From Lucifuga dentata (taxonomy: Eukaryota; Chordata; Actinopteri; Ophidiiformes; Bythitidae), in assembly GCA_014773175.1 (NCBI GenBank), contig VXCM01000301.1, forward strand, positions 170,913 to 234,912: a stretch of 64,000 bases of DNA. The letters run 5' to 3'. A program made the position numbers and the translations under genes. Shown one piece after another: positions 25,674 to 40,789 of this stretch. Below the pieces are notes generated by a model. It searched no databases, was not told where the DNA came from, and saw nothing but the letters and a program-made list of their open reading frames with translations. Positions within the stretch are counted from its first letter, which is position 1, and each line of letters opens with the position of its first letter.

Positions 25674-28600
25674 ACCACAAAGGCTTGAGAGCCCACTTGG
25701 CAAAGCATATGTGGTTTTGACTGCCAACTTGAAAATGTCAATTATTTTCTCCACATCTAAAACTTTTATGAAGATTTCTAGTCTGTATCAAAGGCACATC
25801 ACCAGCTCCCTGAGAAATATTTTTTCCTCGTGAAAAAAATCAGCTTTAGTTCTTGAAAAATGTGGCTTCACATTTATTACTGTTCTTCAGGACTTCTTTC
25901 AAATTGCTGTCCAAGGCGCTGTCGTGCATATCAGAACGATCTTATTGATCCTAACCTGTTTTCCTTGTTCCAAAGAGACAGGCTGTCAAAAAATCTTTTG
26001 CCTTCTGTAGAAAGCTTGGGATTTATTAGAGAGATGACTGTTGGAAGACATGCAGGAAACATGTAATAACTGTGAAAACAGACACAAGACTGGAAGGAAA
26101 TGAAAAACAAACAGAAACAAGAGAAAGAAACAAAGCATGTCTTCAAAATTCTCAGAAGACTGAAGATGTGACTTGAAATTAAATGAAGAGGTGCGAGTGA
26201 AGATGCTGTGATCAAAGCATGAGGACTGTGGGTGATCTGTGAGTTGACCATATAGTAAATCAGACCTCTTGTCCCCAAAATGAACTGACCAAGACCCAGT
26301 CTCAGCAGAAGACTACAGAGGGCTATATATCTTTCACAGCAGCACATCAGACAGACAGCATAGATCTTACACACAACACTGTTTTAATCCTTTCTGGATC
26401 AAAGGAGGCAGCATGCTTTGCCTCCTGTTCATTAGGGAGGAATGGAGGACCGTGTGGAAATCTTCCCACATCTCCAGGACTGAACAGCCAAGTTTAATCA
26501 ATCAATAGCAGTCCTCTCGCTCTAGCCTGAGTGTCCCCCCGCTCTAATCACTTTATGGTAGCCAGCAGAAAAACGCAGACTGAGGTGGTAGAAGAACCAG
26601 AAACACAACTGCACCCAGTTTCATCCAAAGTCTTTGGTCTCTGGGAATGAGACAAATTATACTGTGTTTTTTTATGTTGTGTTCCAGCACTAAATCGGCT
26701 GCCTGACAAACACTGCCTCAGTACTTAAGTCCCATCGCTCAAAACACAAAAGTCTGAATGGTGGTGAAAGGACAGAATGGGGATCAGCCAAGCTGACGGA
26801 GTGGCTAAGTATTACTGGGCTGTTGTCTGACTTTGCATTGTTGTGCAGTGGTGAAATCTAATCTTCTTAATCACAAGCTAAACCATGCAGAACAATTGAC
26901 CCATTTTCATATGCAGCCTCTTATCTGTGAATGCATGCCCATATCTCATTTAGAAGTGAAAAATCCCTCTTCAATCTAGGTGATCTGTTCTCACCAACTT
27001 GCTTCCACATTACTTTAATCCACTGTGATGTAATCCAATGGATATAAGCCAGAGACTCTTCACAGAATATCATGTTTAGATATTGGGTATTTGGACTGAG
27101 CTGTGCCGTGGAGTCGTGTTTATTTTTTAACAGTGTTAAGATTATTCATTCCTTGCTCCTCATTTGAAAATTAATATTTTTTGCTTGCATACACCCTGGA
27201 TAATTTGCTGTTAACATCCGCAAAATTGATGACTGCATCTCCTCTTGCCCTCAAAAATCAAATCACATGAATAATGCAAGAAAGCAATCTAATCATTAGT
27301 TCGCTTATTTATTTCTCTGATTTTTATAGGGACTCAGGGTCCAGATTCGCTCTCAACCGTGTAAGCCAGGTGAAGTTGAATATTTCACTGATTCTTTAAA
27401 GGAGAAAATAAATCAATTTAATATATTGTAGCATACTAATGTCCAAATTAAGTTGACAGAATGAAGACTAATAAAAAAGAAAGAAAAACAAAAAAAAAAA
27501 TGTAACAGGTTGGGATAGTAAGGGGTTTGCAGTTGTACCCTTGCAAACATTTATTTTCAGTCACAATCTTATTATTATTATAGGTACAGATGTTGTGCTG
27601 CCTGAGGCTGGTGAGGACAATTTTGCAGCTGGGGTTGAACTGGAAATTCTGCATTAAAAACTATTATCAAATTTGTTTTTAGATGATAAAAAAATAATGA
27701 TTTAATTTTTATGGGTAACTGCTTTTTCATTTATCAAAGTGAAAACCGTGATTTGTATGAGTTGCAATGAGCAAAAATAATATTACTGCGCTGTGTGCTA
27801 CCACACATAGAAGTTGCTGTTGGTTGTTGGTTTACATAATTCTTGTGTGTATGAATGTGTGTGAGAGAGGGTGTTTATCAGTCTGACAGTCTACCTACAC
27901 AGCAGAAGAAGGGTGTTACTGAAGGATTACCATCATGGTGGCAGACTGTCTGGAAATCACAAATCGGTCTTTTTCCTTGACTGATTGCCAGTCAGCCTGC
28001 TCCTTTATTCCACCTCTAGACTCTCCCTTCCTCCCCCTTTGTCTCTGCATCTCCTCTCAATGAAACTGTGATGGGCTCTTGTCAGCGTGACCAACGGTGG
28101 CATTATAGTCATCGTGAGCTGTCTATCGTTGGGTTGGACCCCTCCTGTTGGGCTGTCACCATGGTGCAGAGATGAGATGTGAAAACTTCTGTGGATTTGT
28201 CAAGGTGGAAATAAAGCATAGCACTCAACAGATGTGATGCCCTTGTTGTAGTATTACACCTCCCATGCATAGATAAGAAAACCAACTGGCTCAAATCAAA
28301 TACCATGCAAAAGTATCAATAATAACGTTTTTCAATGACTGTCCATCATCCAATCCATATGAAATTATTATGTCATAATCAGCTGATGCCAAGCCTGGGA
28401 AGTACTAGTGACAGAAAGCTTACATCAAGTGCACGAGTGAAGTCAAACAGTAGACTGGACAGTGCCAGATCATCTGTCTTTTAATCTCTCTCACTTCACT
28501 TTCACACTCTGCCAAGTTTAGAAATCTGAAACTGGCTCTGAGAGAGCAAAATGGATATCTGGAAGGAATACTTTTCATCTAAAAGAATGGCAGTAAGCAC

Positions 28601-31600
28601 AACTGCACACATCAATTTTTTTCTTCCTTTTTTAGTTGCCTGGTTATAGGTTTTTGTGTATTCTCTGGTGCTTTTATGCTACATGTGTGGCCTCCACATG
28701 AAGCTAGCCAGTGGTATATATTTTATTTTTCTGCCTATTACAGGGTGTGTGAGTGTTGTTCAGGGAGTGAGTGTGAGAAGCCACCAGCTGCTGACCTTTA
28801 CCGGCATCATGGAGCAGCAGGGAGCACCTCAGTTTACCTGACTCACATCTTGAACACAGCTAATCAAAAACGTCTCTAATGGGTTACCACCTGTGAGGTA
28901 TGTCTGTGTTTGTGTGCATATCTATGTGTGTGTATATATGGTACCGATGTACGTGAGCATGTGTGTATATGTACTGTACGCTTGTGTGTGTGCATCAGTT
29001 TGTTGTGCATTTGCTGTAATAATAATGGGTGTATCATGACAAGTCAACAAGGAAAAGAAAATGACCTCTTTTGATCTACAACAAATTGGATGTGGGCTGT
29101 GCAATGAAGGCCCTCAAAGTGGGTGTGAGTCAGTGGAATTTAATAAATCAAATCCAAGTCTAACGCTCATCCTTTAATTTGTAGTAACCACATAACTATT
29201 GCAAAATTTGCTGCATTTCAATGCCATGACCACATCTTCAAAAGCAGCAAAGGTCAGATGAGGTCATGGTCTGGCCATCGCCCACTAAATTCCTCGGTTA
29301 GATTAATATTACATCTTAAGAGATTTTATGCTATCCTATTAACATAGGCAGTCCTGGTCTTAATTTTTGTGAACTTTTACTAATCAGTGACAAAACCACA
29401 AACTATCCTTTGCTTTTTGTTTTCCCAGTCTCAGCGTTCTTGCAGTCTTTTGCCTGTGGAGGATGTAGACAACCATGTACCCTTTCTGTCACAAATAAAG
29501 CCATCAGCCACACCTTTTCACCAACTGAAATTGAGTTTCACCTGGAGGGTGAAACCCAGAGAGAATTCAAGCTATCGCTCGCTGATTCTGCCCCTCCTGT
29601 GCAGGCACCCCCCACAAACCAGTAAGAGTCATTAGTGCAAAAAGAAAGAGAACTTCCAACTGTGAAGATGAACATTTATGTCTGTTAGAACGACCAAGCA
29701 TCAAGATCTGAGTCTTTGCACCAATTACAATTTTAATACTTTATTTAAGCTTTATTGTTTTAACAAAATCAATCAGGTATATTATTGCTTAAGACCAGAA
29801 AACTGCTGGAGAACACGACTCCTTTACACCAAATAAACCCCCTTTCCTGCAACCTAACCCACTTCTGAGAACCACCCTGCCCTTTCCCTAGCAAAGGAAT
29901 CCAACCTACCCCGTGACTCCTTCCTCCTCAAAATCCCTTTTAATAAAGACTACTCTGACAGACTGTGTCTCTCTGGCTAATAAGAGCTTCCTGATAAAGG
30001 TGTGCCTCACATCAATAATGGGGTAATCTTAATAGTCAATCAATTGATCAACAGCAAAAAATCTCACTTGTGATGAAGAGTGAATTCCAAGCTTTCCTGA
30101 GCAGGGGAAAGGAGAAGTAGAAAGGGCTGGTGGGTGTAGGGGAGGAGGGGAGAGGGGTAAGGAAGGGGTGAGGGTGATGGAAGGGAGTGGCTTGGCTGCT
30201 ATTATAGCTCCCGGAAAGTAGGAACTCAATCAGCGGCAAGGCGAGAGGCCTATTGTGCCAGGGTGTAATGGGAACTGTGAGATTTTATTAAGAGAGAGAG
30301 CAATTGCATGTGCTCCTCATCAGGGTTTCTATTGTGGCACTGGTGGTCAGAATGACGTCTGGGGAAGATAGAAACAAGGTATTTACAGTCTCATATTCTA
30401 GAGAATAGACAGCTCCAAGAAATAGGGTTCCACTTTGGCGTTTGGGGCTTGGTCATTGTGTATACATTAATTGTCATGGCATCCTCTCATTCGATCCATT
30501 TCCTTCCACATTCCTCTCACTCTATTATTCCTTCTTTGACTCTGTCTTTCTTATTTCCTCTCTTTTCTTCCTCTTTATCTCCATCTCTCCTGCTCTATTT
30601 CATTACTTTGCTCTTTTGTTTGTCTATCACGTTCCCAGCTCCCTGTTTCTGGCACTGTGGTGAGACTGCTATAAAAAAGTCAAGCATTGCCGGTGTTGTC
30701 TTTGCAGCGATGGCATGCACAGCAAGCTTGTGCTGCGGCTATTCGGAGGGAACGGAGAGAGAGGTGTGGGAGGACAGCGCTGTGAATAGGTGTGTCAGCT
30801 TGAGCAGTGATGGACCCAGCCTTGTCTGTTTAATGCTGTCAAACTCAGATTCTTTAGAACACGGCAGTAAATGCAGCAGGAAATCCTATGTCCATTTTCC
30901 ACTTGGTCAATACAGATAACTACGGGTAAAGGGCATGTTGCTGATTTCTCTGTTTGTGTACCGCTTCATGGGAAGCAAAGAATGGATTCTCTGTCTGTAC
31001 AGGTTCAATTATAATTCATTCACTGCTGAGATGCCAGAATTCCGAATTAACAATGCAGCTTACTTTACTGCAAAAATGTCTATCTTGTGTTCACACTTAC
31101 AAGGACCATGCAAATGATTTTGTGTATATTAACAAAAGGTCACATAAACCTTAAATTACAAATTGATTTTCAGCAGCCAGTTCCCAAATCTGCAAGAGCT
31201 TCCTTGAACATTAAAGCAGACTATATGTTTACAAATTGCACAATGGCTTCTCTTAAACCTTGCATTAAAATGTGATTTCTGTTTCTTCATATGTTAATGG
31301 AATAATGGGACTTTCATTTACACCTTGCAATAACATGCCTTCTTGTTCTCTAAAGTCTGTCTGTATTGTTTGGATATCATAAGGTGGGTTGTTAGGCTAT
31401 TAAAGCCTGTGCTTCTTCCTTGCTCCATGACAAGCTTCATCCATTTTTTTTTGTAGAATAACTAATAACTTCCAGGTGCAGGTACTGCAGCGAACCACAA
31501 TGTCTGATTCAAAATAACCTTATTAATGAGAATGAGCAGATGAGGTGGGGTGACCTTTTGCACTTGTAGTGAGATTTTATCTTACAAATGTGTCCCAGCT

Positions 31601-34600
31601 GTGAGGATTGTGTTTTGGGGACTAAGGGACATCTGGGAACTTGCAAGTGAGATTTGTCCACAATACAAGCCATACCATATTCGTACACTGGCTGATCAGA
31701 TTTCTTTCTGATCTCAATGTATTCTGCACATTTACATCTTGCATCAACATGCATTTTTTCTTATCTGGATAACAAATAATATAGAATATAGATCACATGT
31801 AATGCAGAGTTTAAATGGGGCCTTTGAATAAAATGCTTCTTTCCTGAACACTAGTTTTGTTTAGTTCAAGAGCAAGTGTCACTGTCATTGTCAGTGAAAC
31901 AATACAGACAGATGCAATTGTCCTAAAATACAGCAATGAGTCTTAATCTTAGAAATCAATCATTCAAGTCAAGCTGAATTGTAAAAAAGCTGCAATAATC
32001 CACTGGAAGATTTATTCACTTGTTTTTTTTTTTTTTNTTTTTTTTTTTTGTTTGTTTGTTTTTTAAAGAGGATTTTAACATTACTTGTTCAGATGGAATT
32101 ACAAACATTGTTCTCATCTGATTGTGAGATGATATTCTATTGAATTATGAACCACTATCATCCTTCTTTGTTCTGATCTTGTTTAATGAATCCAAACCTA
32201 CTCCTCTCCGGTCCCAGCCACCGCTGCTTCTCCATCCAGGCCAATCTGATAAAAGGATGAGAGAGGATATCATGTGTTCCTCACACAAATCCTGTCTGTA
32301 ATCCGTACATTGTTGTTGTTCTACTTCCTCGTTGTAATCTCCTTGCAAGTCCAACTCTCCCCCTCCCACCACAGCCAGTCCACCCAAATATAGTATCCTG
32401 GTCAGCTTGTGTTTGGGAAGAGGAAGAAAGAGAAAGGAAAGCGTTAACAGCCTTCTTTAGGAAGTCCTTGGTACTCTGTGAAGGACAGGTGGTGAAAGAG
32501 GTGATATGCTGTATGAGGACATCTAATAATGCAGGGCAGAGAGGGGGTAGGGGTGGGGGAGCTAGATTACATTCCTCAACAGAGATGGGGACCAGTAGAG
32601 GCCATATGTGGGCCTTCCCTCATAATCCCATTTAGTCACAACACACGGTAAGACATCAGCAGAGTAGAAAGTGAATTGAGGGATTGCTAGAAATGTTTGA
32701 AATAAAAGGATGACATGGTGTTAAGGCTGAGTCTTATTTCATCTGGAGCGTTTGATCAACAGATTAATTCACTACCTGAAATAAATCAGCAGAAGACCAA
32801 AGCCCAGCCAAACGTTGTTTTCGCCATGATTTTTTTTTACTGCCCCTTCCCCCTCTCGAGCTGACTTGTTTTTGCCAGAGTGTTTCATTGTATAGCATGG
32901 TCTGTCTGCTCAGTTCTGGAATGTAAAGTGATTGCTGTCACACATAATTTCTCTGAAGCCCTGGCTATTTGTCACGTAAGTGCCTTCCTGAATGAGCCAC
33001 CCAAAAAGTTGCATGTTCACACACAGACACATACACATTTGAAAACACATTATTTCATCTTCAGCTAGCCTTTACTTATTTTTACCCATATGCTGACACT
33101 TCCAATCATGTATGGCATCTAAACCCATTAGCATCAATAATACACTTTGACAAAAGGAACAAAAACCTGCAAATGGATGCAGACACGGTGAGGTGTACAG
33201 CAAATTAGACTAACCCTGAAAGAAGCACAATGCAGCACAGCTGACACAAACCATAAACCTGCAGACTTGAAGGAAAACCATTGTTTTTGATATATAAAAT
33301 GCGGAGTTGTATTTACACTGTATAAGCATTGTTCAAATCTAACATGAAAAGGAACAGATACACAGACACTTTTACTTAGTCTGGATCCCATAATTAAAGA
33401 AGAGCCAGGTGTTTTTTTCAGTCTCAGAGTCAGTTTGGGGCTCTGCTAGCTGCTTGATAGATGCAAAGATCCACTGAACACTGTAAACTTGACTGTATAC
33501 CACAAGATTCAATTTACAAGCAGTTGGTTTAAGTTGGCAAGATGAACCACTCTGTGTCTGCATGAGGACACACTGTCTGTTTTGGAGCCTCTTTGTCCTG
33601 CAGTTAACGAGCACTCTAGTCGGAGAGAAACTGTAATGGCTGATTACAGCTGTGATAATGGTAGACTCTTTGCAAAAATAGAAAACCTGTCCTGAGCAAA
33701 AGGAAGAAAACCAAATGAGGAAAAAAAAAGAAAAAACAGCACTTTGCAACACTGCACAGCCTGACGCCTTCATGTGATGTGCTGACTGAGGGCTCAGGGT
33801 CAGGATCACGCATGCAAAACAATCCACCAACCTGCTCTTATCTACCTTCCTCTTCTCTCTATAAACACTCTCTTAGAATCTGTGTTTTTGTTAAAACAGT
33901 GTTTTTCTTTTTTGTTTGAATATGATTTTCAGATTATTCAGCTTCATAAGTAATGCTGCAGCTATTTTTCTGTATTTATGAAAATGCTGAGTGAATACAT
34001 TCAAGAAATTTCCAGATTTGAGCACTTCATTTTGAAATCCTACAAAACCAGCATATGCAAGTGAAAGATTGGATACTGATATTTTAGCAGGGCTGATATT
34101 ATCACAGATAATTATTGGCATGCTGACGGATATGCAAAAGGAAATTGCAGTAAATAATGTTTTTCAGCCTGAAGACCCTTTTCTTAAGGCCTTATGGGTG
34201 CATCAGATATTTGCACATCTGCTGCTTCTTATTGCACATTTTGAGCATCTATTGTACAGGAGTATATACTTTACATTTTGCACAAGGACTCAGAAGCCTG
34301 CAATAAAAATCAAATCTACATACATTTAATCTTGATTTTTTGTTATTTAAAAGAAAACAAAAAATGGATTCGCCTACTCAACATTCCCAGGAAAATAGAA
34401 ATCACAACACATAGCATGCAACAAACACATAATTCCAATCAAAGGCTACAGACAATCAATCCCAAATCTATTCCACTAAGAGATCAAAACTCCCAGAGAT
34501 AAAGGGATTGAAGAGGACAAGAGAGATTTTATCCCATCCCGATGAGTCTCCATGTGTTGGGGTGAAGAATAACTGCTGTTGTTGACAGGGCTGAGATGAC

Positions 34601-36240
34601 ATTGTCAGTTCGCAGTGAACAGCATTGGGAGTTCAGTGCAATTAATCTCTGACTAATGGTCCTTTAGGCTCAGCTACAGTGTCAGGCTGGTGATGAGGTC
34701 GTGCTGAGTGACCAGAGTATCTTCAACTGATTAGTCAAAAGAGTTTACAAAGCCACCATGACTGTGAACTGTCATTTGTCAGGCACGCTGAAATTAATCC
34801 ATTTCCATGGGAGCCTATTGGGAGTCTGTGGGGATCACCAAGGAGGCCCTTGAAAGGTAATCACTAAACACAAAAACTGAACTCAGAGACACAACAGAGG
34901 CTTGTTTTGACTGACACAGAGGTATCGGATGTGATCTCAGTTTTTTTCCTTTCAGTAAGAGGGTTGATTAGAGAAAGGCCAGAGATCAGAGCCTGAAGGA
35001 GCCACCACTGCTGGAGAGACAGGTGAATAAGAATTAAAGAGGACAAAAAAATCATTGTTCTTTAAGTGAACTCATTTATCCCAGCGCTTTAAGGTCAACT
35101 TATCTCTTTGCCATGACAGGCAATATTTGAGTGTTGTAAATGGTTGACATTTCCAGAAGAAAGTCTTCAAGATGCCTGGCACAGCAGAGCAATGATGAAA
35201 CATTGTTTAAATGAGCAGAATCAGGCCGATAGACTAAAAGGTGAAAAGCTGACTGTCACTGACCCTTACAGTTGGGGTGAAGATATACAATGCTAATAGC
35301 TACATTCCCTGTTCATATCATTCAGCACATCACAAGAAGCATTTAATGCTCAGAAACAGAGAAAATGTTTCTTCAGCCAGGTGTTTGACTCCATGCCTGC
35401 ACACATCATGTTACCTCCAGCTGGACCAGAGAAAACAGATGTCCATGCTCTCCCTATAGTGCAACATTCTGTTCCCAGCAGGCAGGCAGAAACTTATCCA
35501 TTCACCCACGCAGCACAGAGAGGCAGCTGCTGGAGCATTAGTGTCCAAAATTTCAACAGAAAGACAGACATAAACATGCATAACAGTTGGTTTTGGAGGA
35601 TGCAGCAGGGAGCGCTGATTGACAGTGCTCTGTCGGCCGGATTAGAGACGTTCATTTCGTCCTGAACTCAATTATATTTTACAAAGGCTGACATCCCCAG
35701 TTAATTGCAGCCTTTCCACATGAGGGAATTATTTGCTCTTCTCAATTCCCTGGCCATGTGTACTCTGTTCCGCATGTACAGGCTTCATCTAATATGTGGA
35801 AATATTGCAAATTAGATCAGTAAAAAAAGAAAAAAATCTGGGGGAAAAACTCAGCAAAGTGTCGAGAGGCAGAGAGGAGTGAAATGCTGGTACAACTTCA
35901 AGAGACAATCGTCTGGGTGAGTAGTCTGCCTCGGTCTCTCAAGTGCGTCTGGATCTTAGCTCAGAGACAGTTTAGCTCAGAAATGGATCCAGAATGACAG
36001 CTTCACGATGATTGACATGATGACAGAGAGAAGTACAAGAGAACAAGAGAGCAGAAAAGGTTGTGCAGCGCCACTGGCTTCACCATAATGAAAATGTGTC
36101 TTGCTCATGGAAGGATGTGACAGGAATCCCAGAGCTTGTGCCGAGGAGGTAATGTCAGGCAGGTAATGTCAAGGAGGCCCATGGGCCCATGTACATTAAT
36201 GTCTGCATGTTTGGTGTGTATTAGGAACGTCTGTGTCTAC

Positions 36241-36278
<38 letters not shown>

Positions 36279-39200
36279 GTGTGTGTGTACGTGTGTCTGC
36301 GTGATTTAGGGTTGGCACTGGAATAAGGTGAAGGAGTTTTGGACCTGGATTACCCAGGCACTTCTAATTCACCCAGACTCATCTCTCCAGACATCCTATG
36401 GTTGACATGTGTCACCACATAAAGTCAGATTACCAGGGCTCTAATCCACCTCTGGGGGTGGGTGGGTGGGAATGATCTGCCATACCACGATTAATCCAGC
36501 ACCTAGCATTCTCAAAACAAGAGGGAGGGGGCACATACACACTATCATTGCACTCCTTACTGTTACTGTTTATGTTTGAGGTGCTATGGATCGTTGGATT
36601 AAGATTATTGTACTGGACAACATGTGTTCAGACAGCTGTCAGTAAAATGTGTTAAACCACAGGCCCATATCTCTGCTACCCTTGGGCTGTCCCTGAACCA
36701 TGAGCAGCTGATCCCATATCACTGTTTCGTGCTTGTTTGTTACAATGGGTATCAGTGACATCACTTGTGTTGACAATAGCTCACCAGCAAACAACATCAA
36801 TGTTTATCTTTGTCCATGAGATATTGGGTCAAAAACACCCCCAGATGGGAACATGCTGCTGCCAATGTGATACCAGAGTAAATAGGTAAAGAGGAAATAG
36901 TTGCTGATAATAAACTCATCAAACAGAAGAATGGAGGTTTTCTTTTTGAAACAATAAACATCTTCACAGACATGCAGGCTGGTTTCATCTATATGCATGA
37001 TGAATATTAGCTCTTAAACATACACAAAGGCAAAGAAAAACAAATTCAACAAACAAATTCACATAATGCTGCATTTATAGCAGTGATTCATCTTATATTA
37101 TACCATTGTGCCAGTGTGTGTGTGCTGTGACTCACTGTATGTGTGCAGGGCATGGGTTGTGATCGTCCTTCCAGGGACATTTGACACTGATCTTGCATTT
37201 GGTTATTGTGACCCTACCAAGAAACATGTTGTGCCTGGATAAGACTATTGTTTAGCACTGCTGGCTTTAGGGATCCCCACAGGACCTTGACAGTGTCTCA
37301 AGTGGCCTTCTGGCTACATCAAGTCTTGAAAAAACCTTTTTTTTTTTTTTAAATCTCAGCTCTCTTTTGATAAAGTCCACAGTATTTCAGTGCCTCCAGC
37401 TGCAAAAATTAATCTTGAAAATAAGTAAGAAAATAATAAATAAGCAAGAAATATCCTTCTCGCCAACTTTGACTGAATTAAGGAGGGCAATTGGGTGCCC
37501 ACCAGGCATGGGGACTCCCTGCTGCTGCAAGACACCCCACTGCTTAAGACAGGCCAACCTCTCTTTGTGTCAGTGTCAGGACTGCTAAGGACATAGGCTC
37601 TCATTCACACTGGAGGAACAGAGTCTGGCCAGAGGGGTGCAGGGCCAACACCAGTTCACTCAACCAAAAAGAACCAGTGAAATAACCCCTCAGGAGACCC
37701 ATACAGAGCTAGACTGCACCCATATTGCGCTCAAACACCTTCAGGTTAGTTTAAAATGCTGCTTTTGTATTCTTGTAAACAATTTATATTGGTATAACTG
37801 TGAGACTGAATAATTTTGCGAGTTATTGTTTTGAGTGTGGGTGTTGCTCTCCATCTGGGAGATAGGTAAGTCATTAACTGAGCACAGCCAGTTTCCAATT
37901 GCTGTAAAAGTAATGGCAAAATTGCTGGAAATTACATAAAACTATTCTCTATAAAATCCATGCAGAAGCACTTAGAACCTCTCTCCAGATGTTTGTTAAG
38001 GTCATATCTTTCACATGGCTTCCAGACATCAAACAGTGGCAATAGCTAAATGCAGCAGACTGCTAACTGGAGTAAAAACAAATAACTAATTGATAACTAC
38101 TCGATAACTACTCAGGTCGTTCCTGACTCGTAGGTAAAAATACCTAAGTACATTAACTCAAGTACTTAAGGACTGTCAAGGTGTTTTTACTTCAGTATTT
38201 CTATTTTGGGGGGCTTTGCACTTTTAAACTTTTATATTTCAAAAAGAATTGTTCTACTCATTATTATTATTATTATATTATTATATTACTATAGACTCCT
38301 CTACATTTAGTTGACATCTCATCAATATCATAACATGTTACAAATATTACAAATAGCTTCTTTCTTTTTTTCTGTTTTTCCTTATTCCCTTGCTTTCCTT
38401 GCTTCCTTATGTACAAAACTGCATTTCCTTACTTTTGTTCTTTTCCTTTCTCCCTTATTTATGTTATTTTTCCTTTCCTTTCTTTCCTTTTTCCTTCATT
38501 ATTTCTTTTCTTCAGGCCTTCGTTTTTACATTCCCTCTGTTTTTCCCTCCTTTTTTTCTCTCTTTTCCATCCTCAATCAATTGTAATGTTGTATGTCCAA
38601 TTTTAAGGATTTAAACTGGGCAAATTTTACTAGTAATACTTGATTTGAATTCAGGACCCAATGGAGTATTTCTCATTGTGATATTTTTAGTTAAGTAAAG
38701 GATGTGAATACCACTGTTCTTACCACACCATCATGTGGCGTCAGTGGTTATCAAAATATGTGAATGATGTAGACAGTCATCATGATGGAGTGTGCCTGGC
38801 TGAGCTTGGCACAGAAAGGGAATATGTAATGTATTCTCTATGTGTCCAGGGCCGAGCTGTTCAAACACTATCTTTATGGTTGGATGTGTCCCAAGAGGAA
38901 GGCAACACAAAGGTTAGACACAGAGTCTTAGATAGTGGACCTGCCACCTCTCTGCTACAGGGGTTGGCCACCACCCTCACAGAATGTTTAATGACACACT
39001 AAAATGCTGCGTAAAGACAAAACTGCTGCCCTCAATGGGCAACAGATGATGGAATTAAAGAGATTTAGAGCTGTGGGGGGAAATGGGCTGCGCATGTTTG
39101 ATGTGGGCCTGGGAAACGAGTGAAGAGAGGAAAGAGTGCAGCAGAGCAAACCAAGGCAGCATCTGGCCCTTGTAGGAACAGCACAGTTCTCTGGAAAATC

Positions 39201-40751
39201 TCTATGGAGGGAGAAAGGGGCTGACTGATGGCTCTTTCTAGCACCCACTAGGTGTACACGCTGGCACTCAGCTACTGAAAACACCTGCTGCACCCATATG
39301 GGCTACAATATCACCTATCACCTAAACAAAACTAGAACCTGTGAGGCATAAAAAAGTTCTAACTGTGAAATTGTAGGGCCATCGTACAAAAATGCTCATC
39401 CCAACCCAACCCAACCCCTACTCAGGTAACCATAGCAACCCTTCACCTGTCGTCTCCTCGACAAGAATAGGCAGACAGCCAGGTCAGAGTGACACATTTT
39501 CTCTAACTCGTAAACACGCAGGGTGATTTTTCATGCACTGCACAGGGGCCCATCCTCTCTCATATTCCCACCGGAGTATGCAGACACAGACATTCAGACA
39601 CAGCCTATTTGATACACGCCGGATTTATTATATTTTTTTCATATCTTCCCTCCATCATTCTATTGTTTTCTCCCTCTTTTATCACTTTCTCTCTCTCATT
39701 CCCCAGCACCACCATCACAGATACACACATAGTAACAAAACCTGTGTTAGTATCCCTATTCGCGCCAGAGGAAGCTGGCAAAATGCCTCCCACCACCCAC
39801 CAAATGGCAACAGTTATCCTGACCTGGCATATTCCATTCCCCAGTGAAAAAGTGGCCTAATATAAAAGGCTGATGGGCTACTGCAGCCTCTCTATTCATT
39901 GGAGACAAAACCTGGATCTGTGGCACGATCTGGTCGGCTGGACTTCTGAATAGACCCAGCGATCCAGCAATCCAGCAATGACAGATCCTGTTAACCCTCA
40001 TACTGTAGAGCTCTGCTTGGTCCGTATACAACATAGATAGAAAGGGAGGTGCTGGTGTATGTTCAGAAAAAGGAGACGTAACAGTGCTAAAAAACTGGCA
40101 GTGGTGCTGACAGCTCCGTACTGTGTGTATGCTCATGATAGCGCCATGCGCACCATAAAGAGACTAGGGATTCCAGACACAGGCCTGCAATACAGAGGGC
40201 GACAAGCAGTCAGTGAAAACTTTACTAACTGCAGCCTCATCCCTCACTACTCTCCCACACAAACTTCTGCTTTTATCTCATCCCAAGTGTGGAGTGAAGT
40301 TAAAAATAATTTGGAGAAGAAAGGGGGGGCTAGCAGACTGACACATTCAAACAAGCTCTGGTGTAACGGGTGAAGCTAAAGCACAGCGGCTGTTGATAAG
40401 TTAGGATGGGACAGGTTTTATCCCTGGTGATGAGGGGGATGGGCCTCACCACCTTGGCTCTCATTTCCCTGCTGCTTTCATCTCACTGCACACCGTAGAC
40501 CCAGTGACTCACTCAGTGTGCAAAACACAGCCAAAACCAATAGCCGGCAGATAGTATCTCTTACGCTAACAAGCTTTTCACTTGGGGATACGTCAGCTCT
40601 CTGGTTTTCTTGTACAGTTAATTAGGGATGGACTGAGAAGCAGACCTGCAGCTATCTATCCACCCTGTTTCCCCCCTCTCTCCTTTCAGCCTTTTCAAAT
40701 CTGCTGCTATTTTCTGTCTCTATTCCCGTATACACTGCCTCTCTTTGTCAC

Positions 40752-40789
<38 letters not shown>

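Noticed and set aside
30449..30919. 156-codon plus-strand open frame
   Set aside because: It starts in a pyrimidine-rich stretch, has low-complexity composition, and shows no motif.
33372..33830. 152-codon minus-strand open frame inside intron 1
   Set aside because: No recognisable domain, and no good splice sites linking it to sdk2. Its length is possible by chance in 64 kb.
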